Source: Streptomyces mangrovi
GTDB taxonomy: Bacteria > Actinomycetota > Actinomycetes > Streptomycetales > Streptomycetaceae
Assembly: GCF_900114215.1 (NCBI RefSeq)
Contig: NZ_FOSG01000019.1
Coordinates: forward strand, 1,375 to 65,374
Reading direction: 5' to 3'
Length of the DNA stretch: 64,000 nucleotides
Below, one piece after another: positions 1 to 9,129 of this stretch. Made by a program: the position numbers and the translations under genes. Numbering within the stretch: position 1 is the first letter of the stretch; each line of letters opens with the position of its first letter. The notes under the pieces are model-generated. The model was not told the DNA's origin. It did not search any database and was given only the letters and a program-made list of their open reading frames with translations.

Positions 1-1086
1 GACCGGGAACAGGGGCAGGGGCGTGGTGACCGTCGCGACGACCGTGGTGGGTTCCGTCGGGACGAGCGTTCATCGTTCCGGCGGGATGACCGCCGCGACG
101 ACGACCGGGGGAGGCGCCCGTACGGTCAGGGCGGCGGCCGGGGCCGCGACGAGCGGGGCGGTTTCCGCGGGCGCCGGGAGGGCGGAGGCGCCGGCTACCG
201 GCGCGAGGAGCGTCCGCGTGACCGCGGCCAGGACCGGGAGCCCATCAGGAGGTTGCCGATCCCGGAGGATGTCACCGGGCAGGAACTGGACAAGGACGTG
301 CGGCAGGAGCTGATGAGCCTGCCCAAGACACTCGCCGAGGATGTCGCCAGGAACCTGGTGATGGTGGCGAAGCTGCTGGACGAGGACGCAGAGCAGGCGT
401 ACGGCTACGCCAAGATCGCGCTGCGGCTGGCCTCCCGTGTCGCCGCGGTGCGCGAGGCCGCGGGCTTCGCCGCCTATGGGGTGGGGAAGTACGCCGAGGC
501 GCTGGCCGAGTTCCGGGCCGCCCGCCGGATGACCGGTTCCTCCCACCTGTGGCCCGTGATGGCCGACTGCGAGCGCGGCCTCGGCCGGCCGGAGAAGGCA
601 CTCGCCATGGCCGGTGAGCCGGAGGTGCAGAAGCTCGACAAGGCCGGGCAGGTGGAGATGCGGCTGGTCGCGGCGGGAGCACGGCGCGACATGGGACAGG
701 CCGAGGCAGCCGTGGTCACGCTCCAGAGCCCCGAGCTGGCGTCGAACTCCGTGCAGCCGTGGACGGCCCGGCTGCGTTACGCGTACGCCGACGCGCTGCT
801 GGCCGTGGGCCGTGAGGAGGAGGCTCGTGAGTGGTTCGCCAGGGCACTGGAGGCGGACCAGGGCGGGATGACCGACGCGTCGGACCGGCTGGCCCAGCTG
901 GACGGTGTGGAGTTCCTGGACGCGCTCGACCCGGAGGCGGACTCGGAGGCGGATCTGGAGGGGGCGCCCGGGCGGGAGAAGTCGAGCGGGGAGCTTCCCG
1001 CCGAGACCGCCGAGACCGGCCGGGAGGACCGGGATGGCGGGGCCGGAGGGCGGGACCGCGACCGGGGTGCGGAGGACGAGCGCTGA
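1..1086 (+). CDS. TPR-repeat protein with RGG/RD-rich N-terminus (5' end outside window)
   Basis: The reading frame is open from the first base, so the true start lies upstream and about 361 codons are visible. The first 80 or so residues are low-complexity Arg/Gly/Asp sequence (runs of RRDD, RGG-like pieces). The middle consists of paired amphipathic helices typical of tetratricopeptide repeats (for example EDAEQAYGYAKIALRLASR, then KYAEALAEFRAARRM, then GREEEAREWFARALEAD). The last 50 residues are acidic and disordered. TPR proteins are scaffolds; the Arg-rich front could bind nucleic acid, but that is inference. It is followed by a strong hairpin. I do not recognise a specific function. 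Confidence 0.85.
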   Translation, partial: DREQGQGRGDRRDDRGGFRRDERSSFRRDDRRDDDRGRRPYGQGGGRGRDERGGFRGRREGGGAGYRREERPRDRGQDREPIRRLPIPEDVTGQELDKDVRQELMSLPKTLAEDVARNLVMVAKLLDEDAEQAYGYAKIALRLASRVAAVREAAGFAAYGVGKYAEALAEFRAARRMTGSSHLWPVMADCERGLGRPEKALAMAGEPEVQKLDKAGQVEMRLVAAGARRDMGQAEAAVVTLQSPELASNSVQPWTARLRYAYADALLAVGREEEAREWFARALEADQGGMTDASDRLAQLDGVEFLDALDPEADSEADLEGAPGREKSSGELPAETAETGREDRDGGAGGRDRDRGAEDER

Positions 1087-1112
1087 GCGGCCTCTGAGGC
1101 GCGTTCTACGGC

Positions 1113-1146
1113 GGGGGCGGGATCGTCCCGGACAGATCCCGCCCCC
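1113..1146. terminator. Bidirectional hairpin terminator
   Basis: A perfect 12-bp stem (GGGGGCGGGATC at 1113-1124, its complement at 1135-1146) with a 10-base loop lies between the convergent TPR and DUF1015 genes. It has no T-run, as is usual for hairpins in very GC-rich genomes. Confidence 0.75.
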
Positions 1147-1155
1147 GTCGTACGG

Positions 1156-2466
1156 TCAGGCAGGTCCTTCCTGAAGGCCGCCGAGGGCGCGCAGCACCAG
1201 GCCGGTGGCGGGCTTGGGACCGAAGGACGTGGACTTGCGCGGCATGGTCACGCCCTGGCGGGCCAGTCCGCGCACGGTTTCCTCCGCGACCGCGCGCATC
1301 AGAACCGCCGAGCCGCCCAGGCGCTCGGCCTGCTCCACGGCCGCCGCCGCGTCGTGGAGATAACCGATCTCGGAGGGCTCGTCCGGGAGGTGCCAGACGG
1401 CGGTCAGCAGGGTCGAGTGCAGGACCGTGGCGTCCAGTCGCCGCCACTGCTCGGGAAGGCCGTCGCGGACGGTGCGTGCGAGCAGGGCCGGGTCGGGGTC
1501 GTGGAGCAGGTGGAAGGCGCCGTCGCCGGTGAGCAGGAAGGCGTTGCCGGGGGTGGTCTCCAGAGTGCGCAGGGCACGGGGGAGGGGACCGTCGACGGTC
1601 CGGACGCGGAAGGAGTCCCCCAGCCGGGACAGGGCCTCGGCCACCGCAAGGCGGGGCAGCACGCGGTGGATGGCCTGCACCCGCAGTGGGTAGCGGGCGG
1701 TGTCCACCAGCAGCACCAGGCCGTGGTCCCAGAAACCGTGCCGGCCAGCGTCTCCCCCGACGCGCTCGGACCGCAGGCGCAGATAGGTGGCCCAGCGGTG
1801 GTGGCCGTCGGCGATGAGCGCCTGGCGGCGGGAGAGGTCGCGCCCGGCCTCGGCGATCTCCTGTTCGTCGGTGACCGCCCACAGCCGGTGCGAGAAGCCG
1901 TCCTCGGTGGTGGTGGAGAGCAGCGGGGATCTGCCGGTGGTGCGCTCGATGACGGCGGTCGCGCCGGTCGCGGTGCCGTCGCCGCGGTACGACAGCAGCA
2001 GTGGTTCGAGGTTGGCGGCGGTCTCGCGCATCAGGGCCGCGCGGTCCTCGACGACCTCCGGCATCACGTCCTCGTGGGGCAGCACGACGCCCTCCTCCGG
2101 CGGGGTCAGGCGCAGGGCGCCGATCAGGCCGCGCTGGAGTACGTCGCCCCGGCGCTGCTCGTAGACGTACAGGGCCGGCTCCGGGTCCCGTACGAGGACG
2201 CCCTGCGCCTCCCAGCGGCGCAGGGTCCGCGCGGCCTGCAGATGCCGGGCGGCCGGGTCGGCGGCCTCCGGGAGGATCAGCCGCACGATGTTGTGGGGGT
2301 CGGCGGTCTGCAGATGGTGCAGGCCGTCGGGCCGGACCACGACGTCGTAGGGGGGCGAGGTCACGGCGGCCAGGCTGCCGACCCGGTCGGGGGCGTAGCG
2401 CAGGCCGCGGAAGGGGGCGAGGAGGAGGCCGCCCGAGGGGTGTTCGGGGCCCGGGGATCGCAGCAT
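1156..2466 (-). CDS. DUF1015 family protein
   Basis: This is a 436-residue protein matching the DUF1015 family pattern: an N-terminal block FRGLRYAPDRVGSLAAVTSP PYD, later NIVRLILP, and a central ADGHHRWATYLRLR. Family members are conserved in many bacteria and sometimes sit near serine or phosphoglycerate genes, but no biochemical role is established that I know of. The ATG at 2466 leaves only 77 bp to the divergent HAD gene, so the two promoters must be packed into that gap. It is convergent with the TPR gene. Confidence 0.85.
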   Translation of the reverse strand: MLRSPGPEHPSGGLLLAPFRGLRYAPDRVGSLAAVTSPPYDVVVRPDGLHHLQTADPHNIVRLILPEAADPAARHLQAARTLRRWEAQGVLVRDPEPALYVYEQRRGDVLQRGLIGALRLTPPEEGVVLPHEDVMPEVVEDRAALMRETAANLEPLLLSYRGDGTATGATAVIERTTGRSPLLSTTTEDGFSHRLWAVTDEQEIAEAGRDLSRRQALIADGHHRWATYLRLRSERVGGDAGRHGFWDHGLVLLVDTARYPLRVQAIHRVLPRLAVAEALSRLGDSFRVRTVDGPLPRALRTLETTPGNAFLLTGDGAFHLLHDPDPALLARTVRDGLPEQWRRLDATVLHSTLLTAVWHLPDEPSEIGYLHDAAAAVEQAERLGGSAVLMRAVAEETVRGLARQGVTMPRKSTSFGPKPATGLVLRALGGLQEGPA

Positions 2467-2543
2467 TGATGCATGCTATGCCGGTGTGCCGGGTGGGAGA
2501 TGATCGGGGGAGGAAGACCGCCGGCGCGAGGAGCGAGACGACG

Positions 2544-3611
2544 ATGACCGGATACCACCGCCCGATACGCACCCGGCCGGAGGGCTGCGGAGCCCCGCCG
2601 AGCCGGGTGTACGACACCGCGCTGCTCGACCTGGACGGTGTGGTCTACGCGGGCGGCGAGGCGGTCGTCCACGCGGTCGAGTCGCTCGCGGCGGCCCGGG
2701 AGACCGGCATGCGGCTGGCGTACGTGACGAACAACGCGGCGCGCACCCCCGAGACCGTCGCCGGGCACCTGACGCGGTTGGGGGTGCCCGCCGAACCGGG
2801 GGAGGTGGTCACCTCGGCGCAGGCGGTGGCGCGGATGATCTCCGAGGAGCTGCCGGCCGGTTCGCGGGTGCTGTGCGTGGGCGCGGAGGGCCTGCGGGTG
2901 GCGCTGCGCGAGCGCGGTCTGGAGCCGGTGGAGTCGGCGGACGACGCCCCGGCGGCGGTCGTGCAGGGGTACGGCGGGCCGGAGATGCCCTGGGGGCGGC
3001 TGTCGGAGGCGGCGATCGCCGTGGGGCGCGGACTGCCGTGGTTCGCCTCCAACGGGGATCTGACGATCCCCAGCGGCCGGGGCATCGCGCCGGGCAACGG
3101 CGCGGCCGTGGAGGTGGTGCGGATCGCGACGCGCTGGATGCGTCCGGCGCCGGAGCCGAGGACGGCGGGCAAACCCCTGCCGCCGATGCACCGCGAGACG
3201 ATCCTGCGCACGGGCGCGCAGCGGCCACTGGTGGTCGGAGACCGGCTGGACACCGACATCGAGGGCGCGTACGCGGGGGGTGTGGACTCGCTGCTGGTGC
3301 TCACCGGGGTGACGGACGCGGCGCAGCTGCTGGCCGCTCCCCCCGAGCACCGGCCGACGTATGTGGCCGCCGACCTGCGGGCGCTGCACCGGGCGCAGCC
3401 GGAGGTGGAGGAGCTGCGCGGCGGGGGACGGAGCGGGTTCCTGTGCGGCGGCTGGACCGCTTCGGCGGAGGACGGCTCGCTGCGGCTGGAGGGCCGTGGG
3501 GACGATCCGCTGGACGGGCTGCGGGCGCTGTGCGCGGTCGCGTGGACTCAGGCCGGGGAGGGTGTCTGCCGGGCCGGTGCGGACGGGGCGCTGGCGGCTC
3601 TCGGTCTGTGA
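2544..3611 (+). CDS. HAD-IIA family phosphatase (NagD / p-nitrophenylphosphatase type)
   Basis: The protein has 355 residues. HAD motif I is LLDLDGVVY near residue 28, with the nucleophile Asp and general-acid Asp both present. Motif II is YVTNN, followed by the type IIA cap, then motif III Lys in GKPLPPMH and motif IV VVGDRLDTDIEGA. Members dephosphorylate small phosphorylated metabolites such as phosphoglycolate; the substrate here cannot be read from sequence. The ATG at 2544 has GAGGAG ten bases upstream; a much longer upstream reading frame in the same phase lies antisense to the DUF1015 gene and is rejected. There is an extra C-terminal domain of about 70 residues after the HAD core. 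Confidence 0.88.
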   Translation: MTGYHRPIRTRPEGCGAPPSRVYDTALLDLDGVVYAGGEAVVHAVESLAAARETGMRLAYVTNNAARTPETVAGHLTRLGVPAEPGEVVTSAQAVARMISEELPAGSRVLCVGAEGLRVALRERGLEPVESADDAPAAVVQGYGGPEMPWGRLSEAAIAVGRGLPWFASNGDLTIPSGRGIAPGNGAAVEVVRIATRWMRPAPEPRTAGKPLPPMHRETILRTGAQRPLVVGDRLDTDIEGAYAGGVDSLLVLTGVTDAAQLLAAPPEHRPTYVAADLRALHRAQPEVEELRGGGRSGFLCGGWTASAEDGSLRLEGRGDDPLDGLRALCAVAWTQAGEGVCRAGADGALAALGL

Positions 3612-3620
3612 CCTCCGTGT

Positions 3621-3648
3621 CCGTGCCCGCTTCTCCGCGCGGGCACGG
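3621..3648. terminator. Bidirectional hairpin terminator
   Basis: A 10-bp stem (CCGTGCCCGC at 3621-3630 with its complement at 3639-3648) lies between the convergent HAD phosphatase and methyltransferase genes. Confidence 0.65.
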
Positions 3649-3663
3649 AGGAGCGGGGCGCGT

Positions 3664-4431
3664 TCATGAGCCCGCGGTCGGGTGCGGTCGGCGCAGGGCG
3701 ACGCTCGCCGAGGCGACGTAGGACTCCTCGACCGTACCGCCGGGGAAGAGGCCGCCCAGTCGCTCGCGCTCCCCGGCCAGGAAGGCGGCGGCGCGCTCCT
3801 GGCCGATGACGAGGAAGTCGGAGTGGCTGGCGAGGTTGGCCAGATGGGTCTCCAGCGGTACCTGCCGGGACCAGCGCACCTGCCGGCGGGTGAAGCCGGG
3901 CCCGGACGGCAGCGAGCGGGTCCGGGCCGCCTCCACCGTCTCCTGGTCGGCGCCGAAGAAGCGGCGCACCCGGGCGGCCTGGCCGGCGATCCAGCCGACG
4001 GACTCGTCGGAGTCGTTGCGCAGGACGGCGAGGGCGCCGCCGGGGCGCAGGACACGCATGGCCTCGGGCACCGACCGCCCCGGGTCGGTCCAGTGCCAGG
4101 CGGTGGCGTAGGTGACCAGGTCGAAGCGGCCGGAGGCCAGCGGCAGGCGGTCTCCGTCGCCGCGCACCAGGAGGACGCCGGGGAGGGCGCGGCGGAACTC
4201 GGCCGCCATGCCGCCGCCGGGCTCGACGGCCACGGCGCGGGCGCCGCGGGCGGCCAGGAGCGTGGTGAGTATCCCGGTGCCGGCTCCGACGTCGGCGGCG
4301 CGGGCGCCGGCGAGGGGACGGCCCCAGAGCTCCTCAACGGCGTCCAGGAGGGCGGGCGGGTAGGAGGGGCGACCCGCGGCGTACAGGGCCGCCGCGGAGT
4401 CGAAGGAGCGGGCGTGGGAGGCGGTGGTCAT
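3664..4431 (-). CDS. Class I SAM-dependent methyltransferase
   Basis: The protein has 255 residues. The SAM-binding motif I is ADVGAGTGILTTLLA near residues 45-60, followed by the acidic end of strand 2 (AVEPG) and the post-motif FDLVTYATAWHW, as in the ubiquinone/menaquinone-type methyltransferase_11 fold. The ATG at 4431 is chosen over an upstream in-frame start because the family signature begins just after it. It lies directly downstream of the SCP2-domain gene on the same strand, with a 76-bp gap. The substrate is unknown. Confidence 0.85.
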   Translation of the reverse strand: MTTASHARSFDSAAALYAAGRPSYPPALLDAVEELWGRPLAGARAADVGAGTGILTTLLAARGARAVAVEPGGGMAAEFRRALPGVLLVRGDGDRLPLASGRFDLVTYATAWHWTDPGRSVPEAMRVLRPGGALAVLRNDSDESVGWIAGQAARVRRFFGADQETVEAARTRSLPSGPGFTRRQVRWSRQVPLETHLANLASHSDFLVIGQERAAAFLAGERERLGGLFPGGTVEESYVASASVALRRPHPTAGS

Positions 4432-4507
4432 GCGGTCATCATCGCCGCCCGGGACCCCGCCCACCCCCGGTTTCCGCGCCCTCCCGGCCGGGAGGTCTCC
4501 GGGCCGC

Positions 4508-4855
4508 TCAGAGCAGCGACCGCAGCCGCAGCAGGTCCCGCAGACCCGCCTCCAGCCTGACGCGGCCCCGGGCCCAGGCCCGGGCGAAGTTCAGCCGTCC
4601 GTCCACCAGCGAGACCAGATCGTCGCCGGTCATGGCCAGTCTGATCTGGGCGCGCTCGGAGGGCGGGCCGTGGACGGTGGTCATGTCCTCGATGCGGCCG
4701 TGGACGAGCCTGCCGGTGAAGGTGGTGTCCAGATCGGTGAGATGGCAGCTGACCGAGCGCTCCAGGGCGGCGGCGCTGCGCACGTCGTCGTCCGCGTCCG
4801 CGAGGTTCCTCGCCAGCCGCTCCAGCGCGGTCCGGCACTGCTGTGTGGTCGCCAT
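4508..4855 (-). CDS. SCP2 sterol-carrier-domain protein
   Basis: This 115-residue protein resembles the SCP2 fold: two N-terminal helices (CRTALERLARNLADADDD), then alternating strands and a final helix carrying IRLAMTGDDLVSLVDGRLNFARAWARGRVRL. The family binds hydrophobic ligands such as lipids. It shares its strand with the methyltransferase downstream, and both are divergent from the tlyA group. The exact ligand is unknown. The start ATG at 4855 gives the usual length for bacterial single-domain members. Confidence 0.8.
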   Translation of the reverse strand: MATTQQCRTALERLARNLADADDDVRSAAALERSVSCHLTDLDTTFTGRLVHGRIEDMTTVHGPPSERAQIRLAMTGDDLVSLVDGRLNFARAWARGRVRLEAGLRDLLRLRSLL

Positions 4856-4926
4856 CGCCTCACGACGGTACCGCAGGGGGAGTGCCCGCCGTCGTGGAGG
4901 ATGCCGCGCGCGGTAGCGTCGTGACC

Positions 4927-5244
4927 ATGGACGAGCCGATGTCCGGCACCGCGCCGGAGACGGAACCAGCAGTACAGGACCCGGTGGGCGCGGGAGCGGC
5001 GCCGGGGGAGGAGCACCCGGCCGGGGACGGCGGGCCGCGGCCCCTGGGGGTGCGGATGGCCCCCACCGGGAACGCCGGTGTCGACGCCCGGCTGCGTCGC
5101 CTGGCGGACGCCGACCACCTCGCCGTCTCCGGCCATCTGGAGGTGTACGAGGATGTGCACCGCGGACTGCGTGACACGCTGACCGCGCTCGACCAGCGAC
5201 CCGGGCCGCCCGCACCGGGCGCGCCGCACAACACCGGGAGCTGA
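4927..5244 (+). CDS. Small conserved hypothetical upstream of tlyA
   Basis: This is a 105-residue protein with a disordered acidic, Pro-rich N-terminal half and a short helical C-terminal half (VDARLRRLADADHLAVSGHL then HRGLRDTLTALD). The ATG at 4927 is preferred; a GTG two codons earlier is possible and neither has a clear ribosome-binding site. The stop lies 7 bp before the tlyA start, so co-transcription with tlyA-nadK-recN is likely. I do not recognise a function. Confidence 0.65.
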   Translation: MDEPMSGTAPETEPAVQDPVGAGAAPGEEHPAGDGGPRPLGVRMAPTGNAGVDARLRRLADADHLAVSGHLEVYEDVHRGLRDTLTALDQRPGPPAPGAPHNTGS

Positions 5245-5251
5245 ACCGCAC

Positions 5252-6082
5252 GTGGCAGCGTCACGAAACCAGCGTGGCCGGCGCAACCGGCTCGACGCGG
5301 AGCTGGTGCGCCGCGGCCTGGCCCGCTCGCGCGAGCACGCCGGCCGGCTCATCGCCGCCGGCCGGGTCGCCGTCGGCGGCGCCACCGCGACCAAACCCGC
5401 CACCCAGGTGGAGACCGGGGCGGCCGTCGTCGTGGGCGAGGACGCGGCCGACCCCGACTACGTCTCGCGCGGCGGCCACAAGCTGGCCGGCGCTCTGGAG
5501 GCGTTCACCCCGCGCGGGCTGACCGTGGCCGGGCGGCGGGCGCTGGACGCCGGGGCGTCCACCGGTGGCTTCACCGACGTGCTGCTGCGCGCCGGCGCCG
5601 CGCGGGTGGTGGCCGTGGACGTCGGTTACGGGCAGCTCGCCTGGTCGCTGCAGAGCGACGAGCGGGTGCTGGTGCGCGACCGCACCAACGTCCGCGAGCT
5701 GACCCTGGAGCAGATCGGCGGTGAGCCGGTGGACCTCGTCGTCGGCGATCTGTCCTTCATCCCGCTCGGTCTGGTGCTGCCCGCCCTGGCACGCTGCGCG
5801 GCGCCCGGGGCCGATCTGGTGCTGATGGTCAAGCCGCAGTTCGAGGTGGGCCGGGAGCGGCTGGGTAGCGGAGGCGTGGTGCGCAGCCCGGCCCTGCGGG
5901 CCGAGGCGGTCCGCACCGTCGCGGGCCAGGCCGCGGAACTGGGTTTCGGAGTGCTCGGAGTGACCGCCAGTCCTCTGCCGGGGCCCTCCGGTAACGTCGA
6001 GTACTTCCTGTGGCTGCGTGCCGGGGCACCCGAACTGGACCCGGCCGATGTCGACCGAGCCGTGGCGGAGGGCCCCCAGTGA
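5252..6082 (+). CDS. tlyA: TlyA-family rRNA 2'-O-methyltransferase
   Basis: The protein has 276 residues. It starts with an S4 RNA-binding domain (RLDAELVRRGLARSREHAGR, residues 12-31) followed by an FtsJ-like methyltransferase domain with SAM motif LDAGASTGGFTDVLLRAGA and the later LVLMVKPQFEVGRE. Mycobacterial TlyA 2'-O-methylates cytidines in 16S and 23S rRNA and determines capreomycin sensitivity; the same role is inferred here. The old name hemolysin is misleading. The start is GTG at 5252 with GGGAG about 11 bases upstream. Its stop overlaps the nadK start as GTGA. Confidence 0.92.
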   Translation: MAASRNQRGRRNRLDAELVRRGLARSREHAGRLIAAGRVAVGGATATKPATQVETGAAVVVGEDAADPDYVSRGGHKLAGALEAFTPRGLTVAGRRALDAGASTGGFTDVLLRAGAARVVAVDVGYGQLAWSLQSDERVLVRDRTNVRELTLEQIGGEPVDLVVGDLSFIPLGLVLPALARCAAPGADLVLMVKPQFEVGRERLGSGGVVRSPALRAEAVRTVAGQAAELGFGVLGVTASPLPGPSGNVEYFLWLRAGAPELDPADVDRAVAEGPQ

Positions 6083-7047
6083 CCACGCAGAGCACGAAGC
6101 AGAGCACGACCGCGCAGACCGCCGAGGCCGCCGGGAGCGCGGAGGGCGCCGCGCGGACGGTGTTCCTGATCGCCCACACCGGCCGCCCGGCCGCCGTCCG
6201 CAGCGCCGAGCTCGTCGTCCAGGGGCTGCTGCGCAACGGTATCGGCGCGCGTGTCCTGGCCCAGGAGGCGGCCGATCTGACGCTTCCGCCGTCCGTGCAG
6301 ACGGTGGCGGACGGCGAGATCTGCGAGAAGGCCGTGGAGGGCTGCGAGCTGATCGTCGTCCTCGGCGGGGACGGGACACTGCTGCGCGGCGCGGAGTTCG
6401 CCCGCGCCTCGGGGGTGCCGATGCTGGGGGTCAACCTCGGCCGGGTCGGCTTCCTCGCCGAGGCCGAGCGCGACGACCTGGACAAGGTCGTGCGGCGGGT
6501 GGTCGCGCGCTCCTACGAGGTGGAGGAGCGGATGACTCTCGACGTACTCGTCCTGGGCGACGGGGACGTCGTCCACCGCGACTGGGCGCTGAACGAGGCC
6601 TCGGTGGAGAAGGCCGCCCGCGAGCGGATGCTGGAGGTCGTCGCGGAGGTCGACGGCCGGCCGGTCTCCCGCTTCGGCTGCGACGGTGTGGTGTGCGCCA
6701 CGCCCACCGGTTCGACGGCCTACGCCTTCTCCGCGGGCGGGCCGGTGGTCTGGCCGGAGGTCGAAGCGCTGCTGCTGGTGCCCATCAGCGCCCACGCGCT
6801 GTTCGCCAAGCCCCTGGTGACCACACCCGATTCGGTGCTGGCCGTCGAGGTGCAGCCGCAGACACAGGGGGGCGTCCTGTGGTGCGACGGGAGGCGCACC
6901 GCGGAGCTGCCCGCCGGGGCCCGGGTGGAGGTGCGGCGCGGCGCGGTGCCGGTGCGGCTGGCGCGGCTGCACCACGCCTCCTTCACCGACCGCCTGGTGG
7001 CGAAGTTCGCCCTGCCGGTGGCCGGGTGGCGCGGGGCGCCGCACTGA
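6079..7047 (+). CDS. nadK: NAD kinase
   Basis: The protein has 322 residues and phosphorylates NAD to NADP. The diagnostic GGDGTLL motif lies near residue 98 (VVLGGDGTLLRGAEFARASG), followed by LGVNLGRVGFLAE, the NE-rich substrate loop (WALNEASVEKAARERM) and the CDGVVCATPTGSTAYAFSAGG segment. The GTG at 6079 overlaps the tlyA stop by GTGA, indicating translational coupling. The first 25 residues are Thr/Ser/Ala-rich and probably disordered. Confidence 0.95.
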   Translation: MTTQSTKQSTTAQTAEAAGSAEGAARTVFLIAHTGRPAAVRSAELVVQGLLRNGIGARVLAQEAADLTLPPSVQTVADGEICEKAVEGCELIVVLGGDGTLLRGAEFARASGVPMLGVNLGRVGFLAEAERDDLDKVVRRVVARSYEVEERMTLDVLVLGDGDVVHRDWALNEASVEKAARERMLEVVAEVDGRPVSRFGCDGVVCATPTGSTAYAFSAGGPVVWPEVEALLLVPISAHALFAKPLVTTPDSVLAVEVQPQTQGGVLWCDGRRTAELPAGARVEVRRGAVPVRLARLHHASFTDRLVAKFALPVAGWRGAPH

Positions 7048-7171
7048 CCGCGCCGCGCCGGCCCGTCGGCCGCACCGGCCGCACCGCCCGTGCGTGCGCG
7101 TGGCGGGGAGGAAGGGGCGCGCGGGGCGTGTGGTGCGGACCGTGAGTGGGGATCCCGCCGTGGAACCTCGT

Positions 7172-8923
7172 ATGGTCGTATCCGTGTTGGAGGAGATGCG
7201 GATTCGGGCCCTGGGCGTGATCGATGACGCCGTCGTCGAGCTGTCCCCCGGCTTCACCGCGGTGACCGGCGAGACCGGCGCGGGCAAGACCATGGTCGTC
7301 ACCAGTCTGGGACTGCTGCTCGGCGGACGGGCTGACGCCGCCCTGGTGCGGGTGGGGGCCAAGGCCGCCGTGGTGGAGGGCCGGATCGTGCTGCCGCCCG
7401 GCGCACCCGCGGCGCGGCGCGCCGAGGAGGCGGGCGCGGAGCTGGACGAGGGCGCTCTGCTGGTCAGCCGGACGATCTCGGCCGAGGGGCGCTCGCGCGC
7501 CCATGTCGGCGGGCGCTCGGCGCCCGTCGGGCTGCTGTCGGAACTGGGCGAGGACCTGGTCGCGGTGCACGGCCAGACGGACCAGCAGGGCCTGCTGAGG
7601 CCGGCCCGGCAGCGTGAGGCCCTGGACCGGTACGCGGGCGAGGCGGTCTCCGCGGGCCTGGCCGAGTACGGCCAGGCCTACCGGCGGCTGCGCGCGGTCT
7701 CCGCCGAGCTGGCCGAGCTGACCACGCGCGCCCGTGAGCGTGCCCAGGAGGCCGATCTGCTGCGCTTCGGTCTGGAGGAGATCGCCGCCGCCGAGCCCCG
7801 GGCGGGGGAGGACGCCGAGCTGGCCGCCGAGGCCGAGCGGCTCGGCCATGCCGAGGCCCTGGCGTCGGCGGCGGCCACCGCCCACGGCGCGCTGGCCGGC
7901 GATCCCGCCGACCCGGAGTCGGTGGACGCGGGCGCGCTGGTCGCGGGCGCCCAGCGCGCGCTGGAGGCCGTGCGGTCGCACGATCCGGCGCTGGCGGCGC
8001 TGGCCGACCGGCTGGGCGAGGTGGGCATCCTGCTGACGGACGTCGCGGGGGAACTGGCCGGGTACGCCGACGACCTGGACGCCGATCCGGCGCGGCTGGC
8101 CGCCGTCGAGGAGCGCCGGGCCGTCCTGTCCCATCTGACCCGCAAGTACGGCGAGGACACCGCCGCCGTCCTGGCCTGGGCCGAGGAGAGCGCCGCCCGG
8201 CTGGCCGAACTCGAGGGGGACGACGACCGGATCGGGGAACTGGCCGCCGAGCGCGACGCACTCCGTGCCGAACTGGGCGCTCTCGCGCAGCGGTTGACAC
8301 AGGCGCGGACGGAGGCCGCCAAGCGGTTCGCCGACGCGGTCACCGCCGAGCTGGCCGAACTCGCCATGCCGCACGCCCGCGTCACCGTGGAGCTGAGGCA
8401 GCACGAGACGGCCGACGAGGAGTCGGGGATCGAGGTGGACGGTCGGTCGGTCGCCTTCGGCCCCCACGGCGTGGACGAGGTGGAGCTGCTGCTGGCCCCG
8501 CACCCCGGCGCCCCGCCCCGCCCCATCGCCAAGGGCGCCTCGGGCGGCGAGTTGTCGCGGGTGATGCTCGCGGTCGAGGTCGTCTTCGCGGGCACCGCCC
8601 CGGTGCCGACCTATCTCTTCGACGAGGTGGACGCCGGTGTGGGCGGCCGGGCGGCAGTGGAGGTCGGGCGGCGGCTGGCGAGGCTGGCGAAGTCGGCGCA
8701 GGTCGTGGTCGTCACCCACCTTCCGCAGGTCGCGGCGTTCGCCGACCGGCATCTGGTGGTGGAGAAGACCTCCGACGGCTCGGTGACGCGCAGCGGTGTG
8801 AAGACCCTCCGGGGCGAGGACCGGGTGCGCGAGCTGTCCCGGATGCTGGCCGGGCAGGAGGACTCGCAACTCGCCCGTGCCCATGCCGAGGAACTGCTGG
8901 AGGCGGCCCGCTCCGGCATCTGA
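7172..8923 (+). CDS. recN: DNA repair protein RecN
   Basis: The protein has about 583 residues and is an SMC-like ATPase acting early in double-strand-break repair. Walker A GETGAGKT lies at residues 33-40. A long central region of Ala/Glu/Leu-rich helices is the coiled coil, and the C-terminal signature KGASGGELSRVMLA plus Walker B YLFDEVDAGVGG completes the split ATPase. The start is uncertain: ATG 7172, GTG 7184 and TTG 7187 are all in frame, none with a strong ribosome-binding site. It follows nadK by 124 bp on the same strand. Confidence 0.94.
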   Translation: MVVSVLEEMRIRALGVIDDAVVELSPGFTAVTGETGAGKTMVVTSLGLLLGGRADAALVRVGAKAAVVEGRIVLPPGAPAARRAEEAGAELDEGALLVSRTISAEGRSRAHVGGRSAPVGLLSELGEDLVAVHGQTDQQGLLRPARQREALDRYAGEAVSAGLAEYGQAYRRLRAVSAELAELTTRARERAQEADLLRFGLEEIAAAEPRAGEDAELAAEAERLGHAEALASAAATAHGALAGDPADPESVDAGALVAGAQRALEAVRSHDPALAALADRLGEVGILLTDVAGELAGYADDLDADPARLAAVEERRAVLSHLTRKYGEDTAAVLAWAEESAARLAELEGDDDRIGELAAERDALRAELGALAQRLTQARTEAAKRFADAVTAELAELAMPHARVTVELRQHETADEESGIEVDGRSVAFGPHGVDEVELLLAPHPGAPPRPIAKGASGGELSRVMLAVEVVFAGTAPVPTYLFDEVDAGVGGRAAVEVGRRLARLAKSAQVVVVTHLPQVAAFADRHLVVEKTSDGSVTRSGVKTLRGEDRVRELSRMLAGQEDSQLARAHAEELLEAARSGI

Positions 8924-9129
8924 GCCCGGGCTTCGGGCATCCGTTCCGGCCGCCGGTGTTTCACCCGTACGGCGTGGCCTCCCGCCGGGGCCGGGGTGGC
9001 ATCCTGGAGGTGCCGCACCGCCTGTACGCCGTACGCTGCTGTGCGTGATCCGCGACCCCGGCGGGGCGGATCCGCGAGTCCGAGCCGTCCCAGCCCTTTG
9101 AGCCCCCACCCCAGGAGTCCCGGCCTCTT

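Noticed and set aside
5252..6082. Hemolysin
   Set aside because: TlyA was once named hemolysin, but the S4 plus FtsJ domains and the SAM motif identify an rRNA methyltransferase.
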